From Vandiemenella viatica (lineage: Eukaryota; Arthropoda; Insecta; Orthoptera; Morabidae), in assembly GCA_031002005.1 (NCBI GenBank), contig CM061921.1, positions 123,596,597 through 123,660,596 of the forward strand: a DNA stretch of 64,000 bases, in the 5' to 3' direction. Shown one piece after another: positions 57,440 through 64,000 of this stretch. The notes below the pieces were generated by a model that was given only the letters and a program-made list of their open reading frames with translations, was not told where the DNA came from and did no database searches. Made by a program: the position numbers and the translations under genes. Position 1 is the stretch's first letter, and each line of letters begins with the position of its first letter.

Positions 57440-58290
57440 GGCCTTTAATGCATTCCATTCGTTCCATACAATGGAAGATAAACCTGCCCATACGCAGGAC
57501 TGGCCTTGTCGATGAATGCCAGTAACATGAGGATATCACATGTCTAAAGAGGCCATATCGCTCGCAGGTCAGACTGCACCACCACTATGAACCAATCTAC
57601 AGTACGGAGAGTCGTTATGCATCCTGTATTGTCACATCTCGAATTGACGTTCATTATGCCATCGGGATACCACATACGGTCATTGCCACCTCTGTATATT
57701 TCTGATTTTTCTTTATACTTCGTATCGGTAGAACAGCGTCACGAGTTAAATTGTGTCCATGGCCCCTTTTAGTACACACGTTATCACCGCGTCTTATGTT
57801 TTTCGTGGATCTACAAGATCCGCTAACTTATGGACATTGGTGTTTGTTACGGTATTCGTAAACTATAGAAGTTGTTAGCATCTTAATTAATACATTTATA
57901 CGGAAATGACGTCATTTATCTACATGAGAATCGCAGTCCGATTTACACATTTGTAAGGACATTAGCGGATGCCGGCGTGGTTTGTTATCATACGCACTAC
58001 TCTCTATGGCTCCTGCGAATCACTATGAACTGCATAATATGATGCCACTCGTCCTCTAAAATTACAATAATTTCTAGTGCAACAAATGACTTGGATTCTA
58101 CCTTGTTAACTCTTTTATTTTTTTCCTCAGCTTTCCCTATTTTACCAGCTCGATGATGGGCTATTCACTAAACGCAGACAGGCAGACAGTCATTGTGTTA
58201 GTACAGGGGTAAACCTGTAAGTTCCCATCTTCATGATATGCGGAAAACTCTTATGAGTTCGCGTAACCGATATGCTAATGTTAACAGTAC
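57440..58290. other. no recognised feature
   Basis: No domain or repeat identified. Frame 57587-57772 has no motif. Confidence 0.4.
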
Positions 58291-58294
58291 ATCT

Positions 58295-58570
58295 GTAGTG
58301 GTCTGGTGACTCAGTGGTTATGGAGTCCCCGGTTCGAATCCCTATCTCCGTGGGGATTTTCATAGACCCTTAACCCCACCTTCACGTCTGGCACAGCTAG
58401 CTGTGTAATGTGATGTACGCCAGAATGCTTCCGTGGTTCGGATTCCACGTTAAACTGTTGGTCCCCTGAACCCGGTAGCATTAACGGGTTAGGTTAAGGC
58501 GGCTAAGACGGGGGCGGAATGCGCGGTCAATAGAAATCCTGTCACCAGGTCATTACGACCACACGGAATT
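58295..58570 (+). mobile_element. SINE family B, near full length
   Basis: GGTCTGGTGACTCAGTGG (A box), B box GGTTCGAATCCC, GGGGATTTTCATAGACCCTT, GTCTGGCACAGCTAGCTGTG, GGATTCCACGTTAAACTG, and a tail ending in ATTATTATTATG. Blocks match the copy at 28.9 kb through TAGGTTA and then diverge. Confidence 0.8.
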
Positions 58571-59884
58571 ATTATTATGAAGTATATCTGTAGCTATAAG
58601 TATGACGTGTCGCGCGTATAATATTCATAGTTTTAAGTTTTCGTTTTTGTAGGCAGTTCCCAATTACTGCCAATTAGTTTTTTTTTTTTTTTTTTCAAAA
58701 AAGTAGAACAGTAGCTAATTTAATAGTACCCACAACTTATATTTTTTTAAAGCATATCTGAAATTTACAGACATTTTCCTTGTTATAGTGTTATGATAAG
58801 TATGGATAATTTCGAGTAACTGTGAAATAGCTTGTATGTGCCATACTGAGTACCGAATCGTTTCGAATGGCTGTATTAACGGACTTGGAAGGTTCCTCAT
58901 ATGTCCCGTAAATATACTAGACTAGCTGATACCTCCGAATTCGTACGTGTGGATTAAGAATTTCTTTGCCAGAATTAAATATAGAAAGTTGTTGGTAGCG
59001 AAGGATTGGTCCCAAACAACACCGAGTCGGCATAGTATGACCGGAAACCATCACTATATCATTCTATCATCGAACTTGTCTCTTGAAGAGAATCAATTTC
59101 CAACATATTTAAAAACAGAAAAACAAACGAATGTGAGGGGATGTGGAAAGGGGAGGGGTGTTAACTAAGGGCAGCTTTATTTCAGCTTGGTATTTTCTTC
59201 TTTCTTCAGCATGAGCATACGATTCTTGGGTTCTAATAGCTTTAGCTGCTCGTGTTCTGCTAGAGCTACAACTTAGGCCAGTTTACGCCCGCAAGGCATG
59301 TCAAAAAAGAAGGCAAAGTAAAAATAAACTGGTGCCAGAAACATTTAAGCAGACACAAAGTAATAGGACAGAGAAAATCGACATCTATACTAAATAATAC
59401 GTTTTTTCTCTAAACGAAATTTATTAACAAATTATACATTAACATAATGCGCGAGAGCAACCGACGCAACATTATAGACTAACACACACATCCGTTTCTC
59501 TGTCACCATTCGAAAATTCCCAAACTTTGGTGAATACAACTGTTAATCATACCGAAAAAAAAATGTCCTGTACCCTCCCTGCAGATTTTCTTGTCAAATT
59601 CCGGCAATATTGGTATAGGCATTTAGTCATCAAAACGTAATAAAAATACAGAGACTTAACTCCGCATTTATAGTATTATTACAGCATATCACACACACGC
59701 TGACTGCAAATCACCCCTGAGTGATCAATAGAACGTAAAAAATGTACACCTACAGCATTGCAAGATTACCCACGATTTGTCTTGCATTGCAACCCTAAAT
59801 TTGTGATATCTACAGTTTAACATTCAATCCGAATAACCGACGGTCCAGAGGTGACTCTTACGATCAAAAACAATTTTTAAAAAT

Positions 59885-59975
59885 CTTTGCCTCCACGGAT
59901 ATTTGAACCGGAGACTACGATCCAAATATCAGTAAGCAAGCGCTTTATCCACTTAGCTACCTGACCGCTACACGA
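59885..59975 (-). mobile_element. tRNA-derived SINE head
   Basis: Minus strand AGGTAGCTAAGTGGATAAAG (A box), GCGCTTGCTTACTG and GGTTCAAATATCCGTGG (B box with one extra base). The body to its left is unrecognised. It could be a degraded tRNA pseudogene instead. Confidence 0.5.
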
Positions 59976-60099
59976 AAAAAAGGCACAGAGACCTCTATAT
60001 CCAACGCGTCTGTCTATCGCCGTTCAATAATTTTTCGAAATTATAAGACAACATGTATTATATATACAGATAATTTTCCAACCAAATGTATACAGTATT

Positions 60100-60215
60100 T
60101 TTCTCCTTGTTTCAAAGGATAAGTGTTCAAAGTTTCATTGAGATCGGATGAAAACTGTGGATTTATATGAAGAACAAACAAACAGATACATTCATCTTTA
60201 TATATATAGATGATT
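60100..60215 (+). repeat. LINE/SINE 3' tail
   Basis: AAGTTTCATTGAGATCGGAT, GAACAAACAAACAGATACAT and a TATATATAGAT end are the typical order of arthropod RTE-type LINE and dependent SINE 3' ends. No coding part precedes it. Confidence 0.5.
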
Positions 60216-61099
60216 TGATGTTACCTATGGAGTGGTAACGAACATTGTCGAATGAAGTAACTTTTACCTAACACCGTGAACTTATTATAATTACGAATTT
60301 TCAACTGCTCCCAGTTGCGCATTTTTTGTGGAATATTTTTTCAGAAATTTTATGTTTTTGATCTAGTTTTGGATCAATTAATAGAAATTTATTCGTTCTA
60401 ATAAGATATCACGCTATTTGAAGACATGCCAGTTAAGCAGGAAACAGATAACTAATTAGAGAGTCGTGTTCGAAGTAGTAAGGGTTTATTGTTTCTGATG
60501 TTTCTTGATTTCAGTCGGTTATAAAAAAATGTGATGCAGCTGATATGCCAGGTATGTGCTTAGGCTGATAAAACCGTGTTTTGTTTGGAAATGTTACGTT
60601 TTCTGAACACAAGAAAATATTTTTGTATGTTAGAATGGGTTTATAATGATTGAAAGAACGCTGGGTTACAAAGGCTGTAATCTGCCCGCCCAGCGCTGCC
60701 TGCTACGGACATCTGGCGCAAGATAGCAACCGCACAAAGGGCCAACTCCTCCATAATTAACTCAACTCTCCAAAATATCAGGGCCTCTATATCGGTCAGA
60801 TTCAACATGGCAACACGGTCCATTCTTTCAGAGCTTAGAATTTTTTTTGCATTATTTGCCTTACTGTAATGGCGCCACATTCCCTACTCCATTTGTACCC
60901 ATTGGATTTCCGTTCTATTGAAGCTGTTTCTTCATTTTCGTATCGGTTATCAAACTATTTACCAGATACTTACTTTGTTCAAGCTTTTAGCTTCTTGTTT
61001 ATGAAGATATAGTATTGATTTCTTGTGAGTTTGGAATTTGTTCACACCTTGTTACTTTCTGTGCATCGTGTTTATTACAAGACTTTACACCTCGTTGCC

Positions 61100-61264
61100 G
61101 TTGTGGTAACCAGAGAGGAACGGGAAGGAGCTCGGTCATGGCCTTTTTGAAGCAACCGTCCCGGCAGTCATCTGAAACTCAAATCGGTACGGCCGAACCG
61201 GGATTTGAACCCGCGTCCTCCCGAATACGAGGTCACATCGTTACCACTCATCACCACGCTCGGT
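61100..61264 (-). mobile_element. SINE family A copy
   Basis: Minus strand begins ACCGAGCGTGGTGATGAGTG, B box GGTTCAAATCCCGG, then GATTTGAGTTTCAGATGAC and GCCGGGACGGTTGCTTC, GGCCATGACCGAGCTCC. The head is complete; the 3' end is degraded, with no poly-A. Confidence 0.85.
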
Positions 61265-61269
61265 AAATT

Positions 61270-63225
61270 ACAGAGAAACCTACAGACACCTTAATTGAAC
61301 ATCTATTATTAATTTATCCCTGAAGTTAGTAATGGAATTTCTACATAACGATTCTAAGATGCTTCATAGAACACTATTCCGATAGATTTTTCTGAGAACT
61401 CCTAACTATTGCACCGTTGAGCTTGCCAATGAATTTGAAACTTTTTTTAATGGTTTGTTATGCTCAGAGAATGACCTATTCAAACAACACACTTTTTCTG
61501 TTGCTTTACAGCTTCAGTAATTACGCCAAGGTATTACAAACAATATGTAGTAACAAACATGCTTCCTCGGTGTCACTGAAATACAACCTCACACGGTTTT
61601 AGAATAATAATGCAATTCATTTTAAAATGCGATATGAATTATTAACTGGATAAAAAAAATCTGATATTACACTTGGATTTCATTTAAGGCTTTAAACAAT
61701 TTTCTCCTCTCACAGATTTTCCTGAAGTAGTTAGGTATTAAGATCAAACTAATCCGTTTATAATTGTTAACACTATTTGTTTCTCCTTTACGAACCGGTA
61801 ACACTAAGGTAGAGTTCTCAAGTCTCCTGACTCAACATAAATAATATTAATGGGTGTAGGACGATCTCACCATCACCATCACCTAGGTCACGTGATTTAA
61901 AAGTGTCTAATCCTCTCTAAATTTATTTTACCTAACGAACTTTTTCCAAATATCTTATGACTCTGCTTCTAATTTCGTTGTCTGCTTATTAATTCTCATC
62001 CGATTACTCCTGCTATGAAGTTTTCCTTAACGGGCTCAGCATCCCCCTGATTGATTAACATTTGTGCCGTTTTCGTCCACCATTGCCTGAATGTCCCTTC
62101 CTTATTAGTTGTTTATATTTTTTCTATATTTATTATTCAGTGTCCCTACTTCATTCATAATATTCTTTATTAATACATCCATATCTTCTCTTGTCACTTC
62201 TATTTTGACATTTAATGGTGATAGTAATATACGAGTTACAATCAGTTTGTGTAAAGGTGGCGTATGCGGTAGTAAACACTTTGTTATGAGCGGCAAAGTT
62301 TCTGTATTGGTCTGATGGTTACACTGTAACTATAGGTCACTAAGTTATTTCCATTATCAATCAAACTGAAGTTTACGAAATTCGAGTCAAGGTGTAAAGC
62401 GAAAACTCAACCAAAATTTAATCTCAAAGAGACATTTCAAACATAATTCCTTCTCACCCTCTTGTTCTACTAGTCGGCATCTGCGAGCTCTGGCCGGGGA
62501 AGAAAAGAATATTCTAATTACTGACGTTCATGAACGTCAAAGGTGAGATTGATAGGTGTTTATTTCTGATATTTGTAAAATGAAACAGCATGGGAGGTGG
62601 TTCCACGCTCAAGGTTGCGTCCTCGGCTGGGGTACTCAGATGGCTTAGTATGTAGTTTAAGGGTCAAATCGTTCTCACTGGAGGCTGGCTCGTACTATGA
62701 ACAACTAATATGTTCGTTCCTACCAGCACACGCATCTACTGTATGTTACCCGGACGGAATCTGTTCCTCAGCTGCTAAAGAAGTTGACTCGGTAAGTTCA
62801 CATTGATTGCATGTCAGAGCAGTTTTGGGGATTTCGAACATTTCTCTCCATACCCAAGATAACATACAGTTTTTTCTAAATCATCTTTGGTTGCTAAATT
62901 ACAAGAAGAAAATTCAGAGTGAGCGGATTCTGAAATAAAAACTTTTTTAATCCAGATGTAAAGGTGTCAGGGTTTCGTGTATAATATCTTATCTTCTGTG
63001 GTACGCCCAGTGAATAGTACATCTTTCGGTACCATTGGCAATGACTTTTAATCATGAAAGTAACATTCATTCCTAGTATTATATTCAGAATATCACACTA
63101 TTTACCGTTTCAACAGTTCACCCTGTTTCCTAACACTTCGTGATCTTACTGAGCACATTTATTTGAATTTCCTGGAATGTGTTACATCCAGAAGGAAATG
63201 GTAGAATGGTAGTTTGTAGATTCCA
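61270..63225. other. no recognised feature
   Basis: No domain, terminal repeat or convincing tRNA-like pair. Overlapping short frames at 62105-62315 on both strands are unsupported. Confidence 0.4.
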
Positions 63226-63234
63226 GTGGTAAAA

Positions 63235-64000
63235 AAAAAACGAGATTACTTTTTAACAGCTATATATTTTCAATTTTTTTACAAAACAACCATTACCCCT
63301 TCAAAATAGTCTCCATTACAACTAATACATTTGCCCCACCGGAGCTTCCACTGTTCAAAACATTTTCTGTAGTCATCTTTAGAAATAGCTGAAAGCTGCT
63401 CCCTCGTTTTTTTGTTTTTTGTTTTTTTTTACCTCTTCAGTGTTGTGAAATCCGTGTCTTTTCACGCGTGGAAATAAGAAAAACGTCGCACGGAGCCAGG
63501 TCAGGTGAATAAGATGTGTGAGGCAGCGGAACCATGCTATTTTTAGTCAAAAACTCCCTAAAAGAGACAGCTGTGTGTGCAGGTGCATGGTCATGTTGGA
63601 AGAACTTATTTCCTGTCTGCACTAAATCGGGTCTTTTTTGACGAACGCTAGTGCCTAATCTTCTTAAAACCTCCAAATAAAAGGTTTGATAGACGGTCTG
63701 ATGTGGAGGAACAAAATCTAAATGAACTACGCCCCAGGCATCAAAAAAGCAAATGTTTTGATGTTTGATTTGACGACATTTCTTTTGGTCAGAGCGACAG
63801 TGACGTATTCCCTTGGCTTGACTGTAGCTTTGTTTCTGTGTCGTAACCGTAGCACCAAGACACTTCACCAGTAATGTCCTTTTGAAAGAAAATCTGGATC
63901 AATTTCAAGCTGTTGTTTCAAAGCGCGACACGTTTCAACTCGACGTTCCTTTTGACTGTCAGTCAGAGCCCGAGGAACAAATTTGGTAGCAACCCTTTTC
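63235..64000 (-). pseudogene. mariner transposase, running off the window
   Basis: On the minus strand from the window edge: QKERRVETCRALKQQLE (end of the N-terminal domain), then frame 63868-63437 with FFDAWGVVHLDFVPPHQTV (first catalytic Asp in VVHLDF), NKFFQHDHAPAHTAVSFREF (second Asp) and PHTSYSPDLAPCDVFL (third Asp), the DD34D signature. After a poly-T-like insertion near 63420 the C-terminus reads LSAISKDDYRKCFEQWKLRW and GKCISCNGDYFEGVMVV. Frameshifts near 63870 and 63440 break it. The start lies beyond 64000. A terminal repeat may begin near 63228, but I could not confirm it. Confidence 0.88.

Noticed and set aside
18288..61264. Possible tRNA genes at the A/B-box sequences
   Set aside because: Each box pair is fused to a SINE body, several have target duplications and poly-A, and none folds into an intact cloverleaf on inspection.
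1..64000. CRISPR arrays, operons, bacterial signals
   Set aside because: No regularly spaced identical repeats with unique spacers, and the transposon content is that of an arthropod genome.

Overview
This window looks like transposon-rich, AT-biased non-coding DNA from an arthropod, most likely an insect with a large genome. That rests on the families present (CR1/L2-, Jockey- and RTE-like LINEs, Ty3-type LTR elements with tRNA-Lys and tRNA-Arg-like primer sites, Tc1, mariner, PIF/Harbinger and hAT transposons, tRNA-derived SINEs) and on the absence of any recognisable host exon, rRNA or intact tRNA gene. No species can be named from the sequence. Nearly every protein-like stretch is a broken transposase, gag, reverse transcriptase or virus-like gene, so most long open frames are remnants or chance.

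Layout. 1-3.3 kb: a decayed minus-strand gag-like region with in-frame internal repeats. 3.3-15.1 kb: the main structure, a nest of retroelements. The outer layer is a minus-strand LTR element (LTRs 3300-3617 and 14784-15105, TAGT target duplication outside both). Inside it lie a minus-strand LINE (about 4.79-8.42 kb) that ends in a perfect 228-bp palindrome, and a plus-strand LTR retrotransposon (8655-14105) whose LTR carries about 155-bp inverted terminal repeats. 15.1-17.5 kb: a triple 44-bp repeat resembling LTR/primer-site junctions, then a GC-rich island. 17.9-19 kb: a LINE 3' half split by a SINE with a 12-bp target duplication. 19-24 kb: nothing recognised. 24-29.8 kb: SINEs, three LINE fragments, a Harbinger and a mariner remnant. 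31-34.5 kb: a cluster of SINEs. 34.9-38.5 kb: a Jockey-like LINE cut by a nearly intact Tc1-type transposon (36045-37467) with perfect 27-bp terminal repeats and TA duplication. 38.7-41.5 kb: degenerate tandem repeats.

43-48.6 kb: a LINE tail, a possible LTR-like promoter segment between two direct repeats, and a decayed packaging-ATPase-like gene (47.69-48.19 kb) with a second broken ORF downstream, read here as the relic of a Polinton/adintovirus-like DNA element. 50.3-55 kb: two different hAT remnants and a short inverted-repeat element. 55.4-57.4 kb: an RTE-type LINE interrupted by a poly-A-tailed SINE. 58.3-61.3 kb: more SINE copies. 63.2 kb to the end: a mariner transposase running off the window.

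The pieces do not form a pathway. Their value is as a record of successive insertions whose order can be read from nesting: outer LTR element, then LINE and inner LTR element; LINE then SINE at 18.3 kb; Jockey then Tc1 at 36 kb; RTE then SINE at 56 kb.
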